Assembly: GCA_022457065.1 (NCBI GenBank)
Contig: JAJGBQ010000005.1
Span: 2,046,001-2,110,000, forward strand
Direction of reading: 5' to 3'
DNA: 64,000 nucleotides
Source of the DNA: Curvularia sp. ZM96
Lineage: Eukaryota > Ascomycota > Dothideomycetes > Pleosporales > Pleosporaceae
Shown: piece by piece, positions 24,194 through 35,825 of the stretch
How positions within the stretch are numbered: the first letter of the stretch is position 1
Layout of the letters: each line of letters starts with the position of its first letter
The notes under the pieces: generated by a model
Told to the model about the DNA's origin: nothing
The model's input: the letters and a program-made list of their open reading frames with translations, nothing else
The model's database searches: none
Made by a program: the position numbers and the translations under genes

Positions 24194-25719
24194 ATACCCC
24201 CGTGAACACAATCGGCCTTTTTTTGGTTTAGCGCTAGATTTTCCTTTCGTTGCAGTAGAAAAGTAACCGGTCACGTTTTCGTGGAGGGAAACGGAGTCAC
24301 CTCCGAGCAAACTTGTACCTTGTTTGGGCGACTGGCTCGCAAGCCTATGTCTTTGTAATATATCCCTGGAATTGGAAGACATGTCGTTGCCGTTGAAATA
24401 AATTTGAGATATGTGTGTGATGTTTAGTACACTTCTGGGAACTGTCGGGAACTTGCTCGACGTCTGTGCTTGTGAGAACTATGCGTGCATGTTTTAAACT
24501 AGAGATTGGATAGCTATGCGCTTGCTGCTATCAAGAATGCATGTGTATAGCGCGCTCTGCGTTGAGTTTAGCTACAACTAAGCTAATCAGCAATGTTGGC
24601 TGAGAATACACATTTTGCTGGAACATTGCCATGGCCTTTATTCTTGAACTCATCGACGCTCAAGACTAGATATGTGCTCATATCTGAAATCTCTGAAATC
24701 CATTCCCCTAGCATTGCTGTATATCTACACATAGCTTACATGAACCCTTATTGGGACGGCAGAATCTCTGGAAAAGCGTTGAAGCAACACAAGTTCCGTT
24801 CAAGGCTCACTGGGCCAAAACATCTAATCCGTTACGAGAGTGAAATCTAGCAAATTCCACAGCACCTGCCAAAACTGCTTAGGATCTCAGACAACGCACC
24901 GCACCACCCCCCTTCTCGCCTATTTCCATCATGCCGCCTTGCTGACGCACACAAATTCACATCCTGCCCATCCTCACCGGTTGGCAAGGCAGCACTCACC
25001 TCAATCATCCATAGACTCTGGTCCATTGCGCCACGCATGAAATCCTTCACTAACCCTTTTAACGCCCTGCAGAAACGAACAAGGTCCTGCAGGAACCATC
25101 AAGCGCCTTACAGAAAATAGATTGACGCACTCCCATTGGTTCGCTCGCATTATCACGTGCAGGGTGGATATCGTGTAGACAGAGTAACCAATCAAGTTGC
25201 CGATTCAGCGAAAGACGCCAGGGCGAAAAAGGGAATGTACGAAGTGTGGTCTGTGCGTGGGTGGGATTGCAGGTATTGAGACACGGGTAAGGCAGGACGT
25301 GAGTGGAGAAGGAGAATGTGTGTTGATGTTGAAAAGGGCGCGTGTGTTGCTGCTGCTGTAGTTGAGGGGTTTCTTTCATTCCGTCTGTTTTGTGAATCTG
25401 CTCTTTTGGAGTTGACATTGAACTCATTCTTCGATCCGTTTGTTGATAGTGGATACACTCGACGAGACATCTTTACTACAGAAGCGTCTATACTCGCTCT
25501 TTGTACGCATACAAAGGCCGCTTCCTCTACTCTACAATAAAGGACCGCCTGCTTGTCTACACTGGCCTCTTCCTAAAACACTGCCCTTGGATCACGCCGA
25601 TAGCCACTCGAGGCTTCCACCGAACCTAGTATCGACACTCAAGTCGTCAAGTCTACAGCTTCTCAAGAAAGTCCGATACAACACAACCCACCTCACTCAC
25701 TCAACAACCTATCCCAATC
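24194..25719. other. Intergenic region, no gene seen
   Basis: About 1.5 kb holding the 3' region of the GH17 gene and the promoter and long leader of the small membrane-protein gene. Short open frames only. Around 25.05-25.12 kb a loose motif (CCTGCAGAAA / CCTGCAGGAA / CCTTACAGAAA) recurs three times, of unknown meaning. Confidence 0.6.
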
Positions 25720-26025
25720 ATGATACCCACCATCACCATGTCGGCCCTCCTCCTCGCCCTACCCATCGTAGCCGCCTCCCCACTCTCGAAACGCGAAGAT
25801 ACATACCCCCTCCCCATACCTGCCATGATTCTCCTGATTATTCTCGGCGCCGGAATGGCTGTATGCGTCGGATATGCCATACACAAGACATTTGGGTTCA
25901 GATCGAGTGGAAACGGGGTCAAGAATATTAGTGCAGAGCAGATGGAGTACATGACAGAGGTGAGGGGACGGAATTTTCGAGGAATGATGAAGGAGGGGGA
26001 GCGGAGCCGGATGATGGCGAGGTGA
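25720..26025 (+). CDS. Small single-pass membrane protein with Kex2-like site
   Basis: An intronless frame of 101 residues. The N-terminus looks like a signal peptide (MSALLLALPIVAASP from the second Met, residue 7). It is followed at once by SKRED, a dibasic Kex2-type cleavage site near residues 24-25. A clear transmembrane segment follows (IPAMILLIILGAGMAVCVGY, about 33-52). The tail is basic and cytosol-like, with Gly/Arg/Met-rich ends (MTEVRGRNFRGMMKEGERSR). The predicted topology is type I. The start could be residue 1 or the second Met (25738). Family not recognised; the ordered layout of signal, KR site, membrane helix and basic tail supports a real gene. Function unknown. Confidence 0.65.
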   Translation: MIPTITMSALLLALPIVAASPLSKREDTYPLPIPAMILLIILGAGMAVCVGYAIHKTFGFRSSGNGVKNISAEQMEYMTEVRGRNFRGMMKEGERSRMMAR

Positions 26026-28015
26026 GGAGAGAATGGGTGTGTGGGTCTGGTGTTTGGGATTACAATAAAGAAGATATGTGGGATAGGACTAGATGGCGTG
26101 GGTAGTGGAACGGGGTGTGGACGAGACTAGGTATGATTGCTAGCTTTGGCATTACGATTCTGGGCTTTGGTATTACTTGCGCTTGCTACGACATAGTGTC
26201 GATATAGATGTTATGGCATCCGACTGTGTATTCGACCTTACAATGTGAAGCCACTTTTCTCTTCAAATGTTGTTCCTCGATATCCTATATGGCTATAAAT
26301 CAAGAAAGAGATTAGTCCAGAGTAAAATGAATAGGTAAGAACTGGAATATCCCAAGTCTACTAATCCTATCTATCTCGACTATTAATTTACATAGACTGC
26401 AGGTCTGCCCTGACTACATAATTGTCTATGCTTAAACTTCACCCTTCACTAAACTTCCTCAAAGCACTGAACCTAGGTTCGCCAACACGCCATACCTATC
26501 GCTCGATCCTGACGCCACAACAAGTCCAGATTCCCGCCACAATATTTCCGTTTCCTAGCTACTTCCTAATCTATGCCGCCCATCCGTACGAACACGAGAA
26601 AAACACGGCTGAATGGGCGCTTAAACCCAAACGGCAGGTTTAGTGGGGTGCCTGAAAACGAAAACAGTACCGAGTCGAGTGCTTGTTGTACCACTGACAT
26701 CATAAAGCAGTATGGATGGGAAAGCAATGATTAAGAGGGAAAGGGGGATATAGAGGATGTATAGTGTGGGCGAGAGAAAGTGTGTGAGGGGCAAGACGGT
26801 GGAATGTCTGTACGTACAAGGAAAAGGCTGTGGACACTGTATGCGGTACTAAGATTTCCCTATGATATCCTCTTAGCTTAGATATATCCGCTGTCTTGTC
26901 TTCTCTTCTCTTCTCTCGTCTCTAGTCAAAACAAAGTACATATACACAAAAGACGTCCCTTTCCTTCCGCCATCCAAACCATCCCACCACCGCGGTTAAC
27001 GCGCCTTCTCCGTCCGGCGTCCGATTCCCACCAACCCACCTACCTACTACGTATACACCTATATATACATTCATACACAAATCCATGCATATGCAATCAC
27101 CACATCCACCAGAACCACAATACTTTTTTTCAGATAGATAATTCCCTCGTCCTGACCGTATTTTAGCGCAATATCGAGATAAAGAAGTAACCAATGCCCG
27201 TGGTTTCAAGCTCTCAGCTCAGCTCAGCTAAGCTCAGCTCCGGTGTAGTCTATGGGGCAACATCCTTGTCTGAGACGGCGCGCCTAAACAAGGGCGTATG
27301 CAGCAAGTTGATTCGATGGGAGAGCGGAAGAATTCCCTTCTAGTTAAAAGGGAAAAAAAAGGTGGATTTCTAGAAGGCGGTCAATGCACTGGCTATGTGC
27401 TGGATGTCTCGGGAGGGGGATTGTTGGGTCCCCCCCGCATTTCGGTGGTCGGGAAGGAATGGGATGTGTGGGCAAGTGGAAGGATGAAGGATGCTAGCTA
27501 GGGGATTGTATGGCTGATGACGTGGGATTGTGGGTGTCGGGGCGTTGTTGTGGGATTAAGCTGGAAATTATTTCAGACTTTTTTTCTCATGATTTTGTAT
27601 AGGTAGTGCATGGAATACCTTTTAAGAGGCTTAGAAGAGTACCATGACTGTTCTGCTACCGGGCGAGCATCGCCATCACATTCACGTCAAGAGTAACATA
27701 GGATTTTTCGGTGTTGGAAAAAACCAAAGCATGAATAGCCTGGGTAGTGGATGTGTAGACTGTGACTACAAAGAATGAATGTCCATTGATGTATTGTCAC
27801 TGAAGTTTTTGATAATAGAAGCAAAGGTAACATCATATGGCATTGTCTGGAGCAAAGTCCATACGTGTCAAGTCGAATTGAAAAGTACGTGCTCGCTATC
27901 AGTTGTGGCTGTAAAACATCAAAATGGGTGGAAAAGAAGGGAACCGATCAGGAGCCTTGCAGAAACACAAGACGGATAGGCATGGCATTCAGCGTGGTAC
28001 ATAATAGCTGCAAGG
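26026..28015. other. Intergenic region, low-complexity patches
   Basis: About 2 kb without a convincing gene. It includes a stretch rich in T and A at 26.15-26.45 kb, a purine/pyrimidine-rich part at 26.7-26.95 kb (runs of TCTTC), and a short CAGCT repeat near 27.2 kb. No tRNA or transposon ORF was seen. Confidence 0.6.
27211..27240. repeat. Short imperfect AGCTC tandem repeat
   Basis: About five imperfect copies of a 5-base AGCTC unit (with one AGCTA variant) run over 30 bases in intergenic DNA. It is simple-sequence DNA with no evident function. Confidence 0.7.
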
Positions 28016-29261
28016 TTAGAGAGCTTCTGCTGCTGATGAAGGACCATCGTCTATGCCTATGGCTCGAAGCTTGGCTTCAACAGCTGCGACCACTTGTGCA
28101 TCAAACTGCTCTGTCTTCTTTGGTTTCTTGACACTGCATCTCTGAGTTAGCAAGGGATGGATATCAGAAGCAACATGGCACTTACGGAGATCGGGTACAC
28201 TGATCACACCGCTCGTGGCCACAGCCCGGACACTGAGGTGAATGGTTCTGGAAGAGGCTGTTACACTTCTCACACTGCCATCGCACCCTCGTCCTGGGCT
28301 TCCGCCATGTCCGTCTGAACGTCTCCAACTGCCTGTCCATTTCTGTTTCACTATCCGGTTCAGCATCGCCGGGGTATCCGGCCGGCCACTTGGTAAGCTT
28401 TGCGGGTTCACGGGGACACTTTGTGCATCGTAGGTGCTGGCAGTTCTGGCAGACGGTCGCTTGAGCGGGCACAAAGACGGTGGAGCAGACATGGCAGGTG
28501 CGTCTGATACGTTGCTTGGTGGGCTGATAGACGAGCTCGTCTCCAGCCCGGGTGCGGATGGTGAGCATGCGCTTTCTCTTGGGTTGGTCGGCAGCCTCCT
28601 TGTCGGCCAGCTTTTCCTCGGGCGTCTTCTTCTTGGGGAAGCGAGGGCACTTTTTGCATCGCCTGTGCTCGCACTGCACACAGGTCCTGTCGGCGCCGTA
28701 AAGGGTGCCGCAGCGGTGGCAGCTGCGATGTACGCGCATGCGAATGGGCTTCTCGACACGCTCGAGGGCAGGCATGGGGCCTGGGGCCGCGATCCATTCG
28801 TGGGATTCCAGCGTGAGGCCGTACTTTGCAAAGAGAGCACGGGCACGTTCTTGCTGCATAGCATTGCGGTCCATGGTTTTGGGAGCGGGAACCGGAGCCG
28901 GTGGGGCTGAGACATGTGGAACGACGGGGCTGTGGAGGTTAGTGAACATGTCGACGGCCATGAGGGTATACCCAACTCACGTGAGGGGGGCGGGTGGTTG
29001 TTGTTGCTGCTGCTCAGGCTGTTGCTGCTCAGTCTGTTCTTGCTCAGTCTGTTCTTGCTCAGTCTGTTCCGGCTGCGCCTGCTGTGCTTGACCTTGGGAC
29101 GCAGAAGCAGCAGGTGCATCCGGGGCCGTGGCGGGTGCTTGGCTTTTGCTGGATCGGTCTCTCTTGAAGACGGTGCTCATCCTCTTGACGTACTTGCCCA
29201 GGCCACTGCGCTCGACATTCTTGCCCTTGGTGGCCGGTCCGGGATTGGTGGGCGTCGACAT
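28016..29261 (-). CDS. Protein with three Cys-rich zinc-ribbon-like repeats
   Basis: Exons 29261..28981, 28929..28186 and 28133..28016 encode 380 residues. The N-terminal ~40 residues are basic (GLGKYVKRMSTVFKRDRSSK); a Gln/Glu-rich run follows (EQTEQEQTEQEQTEQQQ). The core has three repeats of one pattern: C-x2-C-x(9-11)-C-x2-C-x-H-x2-C-x2-C, beginning CHRCGTLYG, CHVCSTVFV and CEKCNSLFQ. Each could bind one or two zinc ions. Basic linkers separate the repeats (PKKKTPEEK, PKRKRML). The short third exon gives a C-terminal tail with a possible amphipathic helix (AQVVAAVEAKLRAIGI). It resembles conserved but unnamed zinc-ribbon proteins of filamentous fungi; I cannot assign a function. Nucleic-acid or protein binding is only an inference from the fold type. 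Confidence 0.85.
29033..29073. repeat. 15-bp tandem repeat inside coding sequence
   Basis: About two and a half to three copies of a 15-base unit (plus strand TTCTTGCTCAGTCTG) encode the repeated Glu-Gln-Thr-Glu-Gln units of the zinc-ribbon protein. In-frame repeats like this may vary in copy number between strains. Confidence 0.75.
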
Positions 29262-32018
29262 GTTTGCTGCGGGGGTGAGAGGGAGGTGAATGCAGCAACA
29301 GAAAAGACGACAAGGACAACGACGGCGACAATGACGACGACGACGAGACACTGGCAGACTGGCGATCACGTTCCCAGAATATACGAAGCGAAGGTGGTCG
29401 CGCGGCGTCGACGGTCAGACGTGCATGCAGGTCAGCTAAGAAATCCCTGGAGTCTGGCCACTGGGTCAACTGGGCCAATTTGCTCGGGACACCGAAGGCT
29501 TGGTAGGGGACCCCACAACAGCCACAGCCAATACACGGGCAGAGGGACAGCGGCCACGTCGCGAGCCACAGCAAGAGGCGGGGATGGTCAGACACGGCGG
29601 CGGCGGGGGCGGCGACGGCAGCAGAGTACGTAGGCGTGGGCGTGGCAGGCGTGCTGCTGTCTAAGTACTAGGCGCCGTGTGGGAGAGAAGCGTGGCAGCC
29701 CTCTGGCCCGGCGTGCTGGGATGGACCCCATTGACGAACTACTCGCGACGACCAAGTGAGCGGCCCGTTAGTGGCCAAGTGCGGAAAGTCTCAGGGCACT
29801 GCCTGGTCAGACGTCTGCTCGTTGCATCGGCAGACTACGGCGACGAGCTTCTGCGCCGCTGGGAAAACCCCGGCCCACGCCCTCTCGGCCGACGCCAGCG
29901 CCAAACAAGACGCTCCGCCGCCTCCGCGGCTATTCACTGCCTACCTAGTACCCATACCCTCCGCATGCACTGGATGGCGTCCATGCTACCTATTCGTACC
30001 TACCAAGTAGTACTGCTCCTGCTCCTCACCCCGCCCTGCTTTATCCAGCAAATCGCCGCCACACCCCATAGTACACATGGATATATTGCCAGTCTGCACT
30101 ACACGTCGCTTGCGTTGCACATGCGCCTGCCAAGGCTCGCCCGCCGCCCCAGCCTGCGAGGAGCTGGCTTACCAAGTACCATCCTCCTGCCTTCCACCTG
30201 TGCCCGCTTGTTGCGCTGGCACCCTCGACATCTGTCATCAAGGCTGAAGCAGGTATTGTACCACCGAGAATATCACCGTGGCTTGGGTACGGCTGCAGCT
30301 CTACCCATGAGCTGGGTCGGCGGCTGGTGGCAGCCCGTTCCAATCCCGCTTCGAGCCTGACAACCGACGACAAAGCACTGTTGCTGCCAGCGATCACCGC
30401 TGTTTCCGCCGGCCCAGTTCGCCAGTGCCGCGCAATGATGGCTCGCCGCTGTTCCGGAGACCTGGACCAGTGGAGCCTGCGCCCCTCTCTTTCTTACCTA
30501 TCGATCCCAATACCCCAGTCTTGTGTCCATCGGCCTTATGCTAACCAACGACTGTATGTAACGCATCGATGCGACATGGCTCTTGGACTACTCCCAACCC
30601 TCGGCATCCTCTGTCACCCTCGGGCCGTCTTGACTGTCTACATACGTGCTCACTGTATATTGCCTTTCCTATTGCCTGCACTCCGTATCTAAGTTCCTCC
30701 GCGTTGACAAAGAGCGCACTCAGGGTTCGTTTTGCCATTCGTAGCTTAGATCCCATCAGCACTAACTGCGCTATCTACCCATCGCAATCATTAAGATTAA
30801 CATTTCGGGAACCATGACCTGACAACAGGGCCGGTACAACGTCTTTCCTGGGTTTCAAACGCAAAAAAACATGCAACCCCGCTCGCGTTGCACCACGTAC
30901 CCATTAGCCAGACGCAAACTGACTGGTCCAAGAACATACGATTCTGAAAATCTGTCTCATTCGCGGCACCGTCAAATACTGAGCACAAGCACCCGCCTCA
31001 CATCAAACACGGGTCTATGACGCCGATACTTCACTCATTTTACCACTTGCATTTATACCCTTGAGCTCATGCCACAACAACTCTTGACGCCCAACCACTT
31101 TCCTGGGAAAAAGTAGCACACACTACAGCAAACTGCCGAAACGCAGGGACCACGCTGCAACGGCCACGACCATGTCCATTGGAACTACTTCCCCATCCCC
31201 TATTCCTCGTTGTCGTGAAACACTAGCAAATCCAATATCAACGTTTTTTTCTTCTCTTCTTCCACATGCGCTGTTGAATTGGGACATTCGTCGAAGCGAG
31301 TTACCTGAACGGGGGGAGGAGGCACAAAAGAGCCTAGAACGAAGCACTAGGCTAGGGCTAGGGCTGTAGGCTAGGACGCACAAACCCTCAGCGCTCAGTC
31401 CTTATCCGCACATGCGCGAACGCACGGTACATCTCCACTTGTGTTTTGACTCGATCGCCTTGGCTGGCCACCCGAGCTCTGGGGCTATATACTCGCGTCG
31501 TTAAGATTGCTTCGGGACACGCGCCATCAGACCATATGAGATAGGGAACTATTGATTACATTCCTAAAAGAGACTGAGCTGCGAGCCAGACGGGCTGTCG
31601 CACATGTGCCACGTTGATACTTTCGCAGCCTCAGGAGTTTAATTGAGAAAATAGCGTGTAACTGCTGATGCTAACATCACAAGTTGACAGAATAGGTGCG
31701 AATAGACTGCACGCGAAAAGCCATAGCAGATCGACGTTCAAGTATCCTACACGCAAAGAAGAGAGCAAAGAAGACAAACACGGCGAAAACAATTAATAAA
31801 GTCTCACATGTATGACCTATTTATTTGTCAAAGACCTACTTGTACTGCATGCAACGCTAAATGAACAAACAAACAACGCCCATATGCCAACGCCCAACTA
31901 CCCCTTTAAAATCAATCCTCAATCTTCTCCGTTCATTCTGCCATGATTTTCCCTCTTTCTCATGGATTAAAAAAAAATATACATGTACAACAACAACAAC
32001 GACAATCTCGCGGTTCTA
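29262..32018. other. 2.8-kb intergenic region
   Basis: This lies between the 5' end of the zinc-ribbon gene and the 3' end of the Lon gene. A run of GAC-type repeats is present near 29.30-29.35 kb. A 227-codon plus-strand frame at 29677-30360 has no recognisable motif and an odd composition, so it is not called. From 30.8 to 32.0 kb the DNA is AT-richer. No tRNA or mobile element was recognised. Confidence 0.6.
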
Positions 32019-34849
32019 CTACAGCCTACTCTCCCACCCCCTCGCCGCCTCGCCCTCCCACCTCTCCGGCCACACCTTGCCCAACGCCTCCCAGATATGT
32101 CCTACAAACTCAATCTTGAGGCCCTGGACAACCTCGTCTGGCAACTCCCTCGCATCCTTTCTGTTACCTTCTGGCAGGAGGACGCGCTCGACCCCCGCGC
32201 GCAGGGCCCCGATTAGCTTCTCCTTGATACCGCCGACAGGCAGCACGCGTCCGCGGAGCGAGATCTCACCTGTCATGGCGAGCGTCGGGGGAACAGGCTG
32301 GTTGGAGAAGAGGGAGATGAGGCCAATGGTGTGAGCGAGACCCGCAGAGGGTCCGTCCTTGGGGATGGCGCCGCTGGGGCAGTGGACATGGATGCTGCGG
32401 TTCTTCATAATGTCCTCGTCGTGTGTCGTGCTCAGACCCAGATCAAAGGCGTGCGCCTTGACCCATGTCAGCGCCACTTCGACACTCTCCTTGAGCACGT
32501 CGCCCAGTTTGCCTGTCAACTGAACTCGCCCTTGGCCGGGCATATCTGCGATTTCAATAAACAAGATGGAGCCTTGCCCGCCCGTCGAATAGGCGACCAG
32601 GCCTGTGATCACGCCGGGTCGCGCCGTCTGCTCTGTCAGTTCTTCGGCAAACTTTTCAATGCCCAGAGTTGCATCGAGATCTTCTAGCGTCACAACAGGA
32701 GAGTACGCTGCAAGAGTGTTTGTGTCTTTGGCCGTGGCGTACTCTACCGCCTTGGCCCGACACACGGAGCCAATTTCTCGTTCTAGATTACGGACACCCG
32801 ACTCGCGCGTGTACGACGTGATGATCTTGTCGAGCACATCGTTGGGTATCTGGAGGTGCTCAGGGTGCAGGCCATTCGACGTGATCTGCTTCGGTATCAG
32901 ATGCCTCGAAGCAATGTGCCGCTTTTCAAGTGTCGTGTAGCCGGATAATTGGATAGTCTCCATGCGGTCGAGCAGCGGAGGCGGAATGGTGTCGAGAGAG
33001 TTTGCCGTGGCGATGAAGAGAACCTTGGAGAGGTCGATGGGGATGTTGACATAGTGGTCTGTGAAAGTATGGTTCTGCTCTGGGTCAAGCACTTCGAGCA
33101 TGGCAGCGCCAGGGTCACCGTTGTGGTTCGACATGCCTAGCTTGTCGATCTCATCAAGCAGGAAGACGGGGTTGGCGACACCAACCTTCTTCAATCCGTT
33201 CACAATGAGACCGGGCATGGCTGCGACGTAGGTTCGACGATGGCCACGGATCTCGGCCTCGTCACGGACACCACCAAGCGAAATGCGGTGGAACTTTCGG
33301 CCAAGTGCAGTCGCAACTGACTTGGCTAGCGACGTCTTTCCTGTGCCAGGTGGGCCGACGAGAAGCATAATGGGTGACTTGTCCACCATACGCTTCTTCT
33401 CCAGTAGTCGCACTTCTGTATCTGACGGCTCCTTTGTGACCTTGCTTCGGACTTCTTCTTTCTTAGATTCACCATCAGCCTCAGCCTCAGTCAAGGCACG
33501 GATCTGATCGTCAATGCTCTTGTTGGCCTGTTCCTTGAGCTTGAGCACTGCCAGATATTCAAGCAGCCTCTTCTTAATCTTCTCCAAACCATAGTGGTCA
33601 TTATCTAGCTGCTGCTTCGCCCTGATCAGTGTATTTGAGTCGAGCTGATCGACGGTTGTCTTGGTCCATGGAATCTCTGCAAGGTTCTCCAGATAGTTTC
33701 GGCACACCTGGTATTCTGCTTGTGCGGGGTTCATCTTTTGCAATCTCGATAGCTCTCGTTGTGCTACCTTGTTAGCGTCTGGCGAGAGTTTTGCGTCCTC
33801 CAGCCTCTTCTTCAGTTCATCAATCTCGTTTGGTTCGTCCTCGCTCGCCTGCTGTTGACCACCACCAGGAAAGCCGGCAGGGAAGCCAGGAGGCAAGTTA
33901 CCCATCTTTCCCCGTCTCTTGAGAGCTTCTTGCTGTAGTTTCCGCAAGGTGTCCATGTCCAGAGTGGTGCTTGATGTTTGTGTGGTGGCAACCGTCATGC
34001 GTGTATTGCCTTGAATGTTGCTGATTTGTCGTTGCAGGATCTCAATGACCCTATCAACCCTCTCCTTGACGTCTACGGCTGCTAGAACGCGCAGTGTCTC
34101 CTCATGTGTGCAGTCCACAACATTGGCCATGAAGTCGGCCAGCAAGCCAGCATCCGTAAGGTCTTTTCTTGTGATGAACATTTCCAGTCTCCGTGCGACA
34201 ATAGGCGAAAGTGTGACTTGTGGTGTGCGTGGTAGTATGGCGGATAGACGGACAAGGGCGAGCAGCTCGCGTGACAGCTGCTTCAGGAGGTTGAACTGGT
34301 TCAGAAGGTCCTCATTCCCAACGTCGACTAGGACTGTTAGCTTACACCGTATTCTCTTCAAGGCGGGGACAAAGACATACTGTATTCCTCGACGGGAGCC
34401 AACTCTCCCTCAAAGTACGGCCTCTCCTGCACAACATCGACAACCTGAACCCTCTCCAGCCCCTCGACAACCAGGCTCAAATCACCCTGCTTGCGGCCCT
34501 GAACCCCACTGACCTTGGCTACGCAAGCATAGCCAAAAACGTCATCCTTGGTCGCCAGCATGGGGTCACTCTCATACCGCGTCTTCTCGCGCTTTTGTCC
34601 ATCCTCAATCAACAAGTTGCCATCGGGACCCAAGGTATTCGATTTGAGGGGCACGCAGGCGACCGTGATGGATGCATCGGGTTTGGCCGTAGGACTGATG
34701 CTGTATATCTTTGCGAGAATGGCGGCGACATCGGAGCGATTGGTAATGGGGATCTTGAGCGTAGTTCCAGGCAGGACGGCGAGAGGCGGCGCAAGGGGGA
34801 TGAGCGGGAGCACCGTGGTGCTCGTCTTGGAGGAGCCTTTGCCCATCAT
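32019..34849 (-). CDS. Peroxisomal Lon protease (LonP2 type)
   Basis: Exons 34849..34381 and 34333..32019, with a 47-nt intron, encode 927 residues. It is an ATP-dependent serine protease that degrades damaged or unneeded proteins in the peroxisome matrix. In order: an N-terminal LON substrate-binding domain (both exons); the AAA+ module with Walker [10 protein letters not shown] near 483 and Walker [11 protein letters not shown] near 547; then the proteolytic domain with catalytic Ser819 (KDGPSAG) and Lys860 (GGIKEKL). The C-terminus is SRL, a PTS1 peroxisome targeting signal, and no mitochondrial presequence is present. This separates it from mitochondrial Pim1. A Gly/Pro-rich loop ([15 protein letters not shown]) sits between the N-domain and the coiled coil. 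Two adjacent Mets (34849, 34846) could start it. Confidence 0.96.
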
Positions 34850-35825
34850 GAGGTGCTAAAAAAAACAGGAGTGTTGAAGTTGGTTGTGGAAGAATCGCAG
34901 CAACTGACACTGCGTGGTAGTCGCGTGGTGACGTGCGGAGCCGCGGCTGGGACCAGTGGCGGGAGGGTGCGGATTCCCGAAGATGGATAAGGAGCGCACC
35001 ACCTGAATGTAGAGTGCAAGGCAGGAAGGAAGGAAGGACGGACGAGCTGAGTGGCACAATGGTGTAATACAAGAAACGCAAAAAGCAACTATCTCGACGA
35101 GTCGCCCAGCACGCGATGATAGGTTCCTAAATGAAGGGGCGCGCCAGCTTCCAGAAGATGCTCTGTCGCTCAGCATCTCGTCGCCGCATCGTCACGGGCC
35201 CAGGCCGAGGTTAAACTTCCCAACGACGAATCACGTCGAGCGCATCGCCCAGCATGCCATCAGATAAGATGTCCTCCTCCGCATTCCGCCCGCATCTCAG
35301 TCCCGTCGCTGCATAGACGCTCACATGCATATCTGGTATGCGATAGCCCGTGGCCCAGATGCAGTGATCCCCTCACGTTCGCCACGGATTGGCCAACCCA
35401 AAACGGCCAACCAGTACGGCGTTGGACACATCGTCTAACAACATGTCACCACTGACGATAGGATAAGAACGAGAAAACTCTACGTCATAGTTGCTCTTGC
35501 GGCCCATGTGTATCTACTCCCTTTGGGTATTCTAATGTACATGCACATCAATAACCTCCTAACCTTGCTACAAATGCACCCAACAAGCCGACCCATACAT
35601 GAATGTGTCTCCCTCGTGTCCACCCGTAGCAGTCTGGGGAATGCCAAAAGACCAAGAACAAAGAAATTCTGCGTGCCTCCCGTCTTGTGCTCCATTCAAT
35701 GCGTTTCTCAGTCATGCACCTCCATTCTTCAAAAAGCTGATGAACGCGACCTGCAAAACAAAGAGATTGAGCCATCCCTCATCACAGTGCAGTAATCAAT
35801 AGCGTCAATGTCGTCGTCACTCAGT
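34850..35825. other. Intergenic region, no gene seen
   Basis: About 1 kb between the 5' end of the Lon gene and the 3' end of the Cho2 gene. It must carry the Lon promoter (34.85-35.3 kb). The short frames here have no recognisable features. Confidence 0.6.

Noticed and set aside
23696..24382. 228-codon minus-strand frame opposite the GH17 linker
   Set aside because: It mirrors the Ser/Gly repeat region of the real gene and has Ala/Val/Thr runs without protein-like features.
29677..30360. 227-codon plus-strand frame in the intergenic DNA
   Set aside because: It is GC-rich with no motif, a poor start context and Arg/Pro/Leu-heavy composition; most likely a chance frame.
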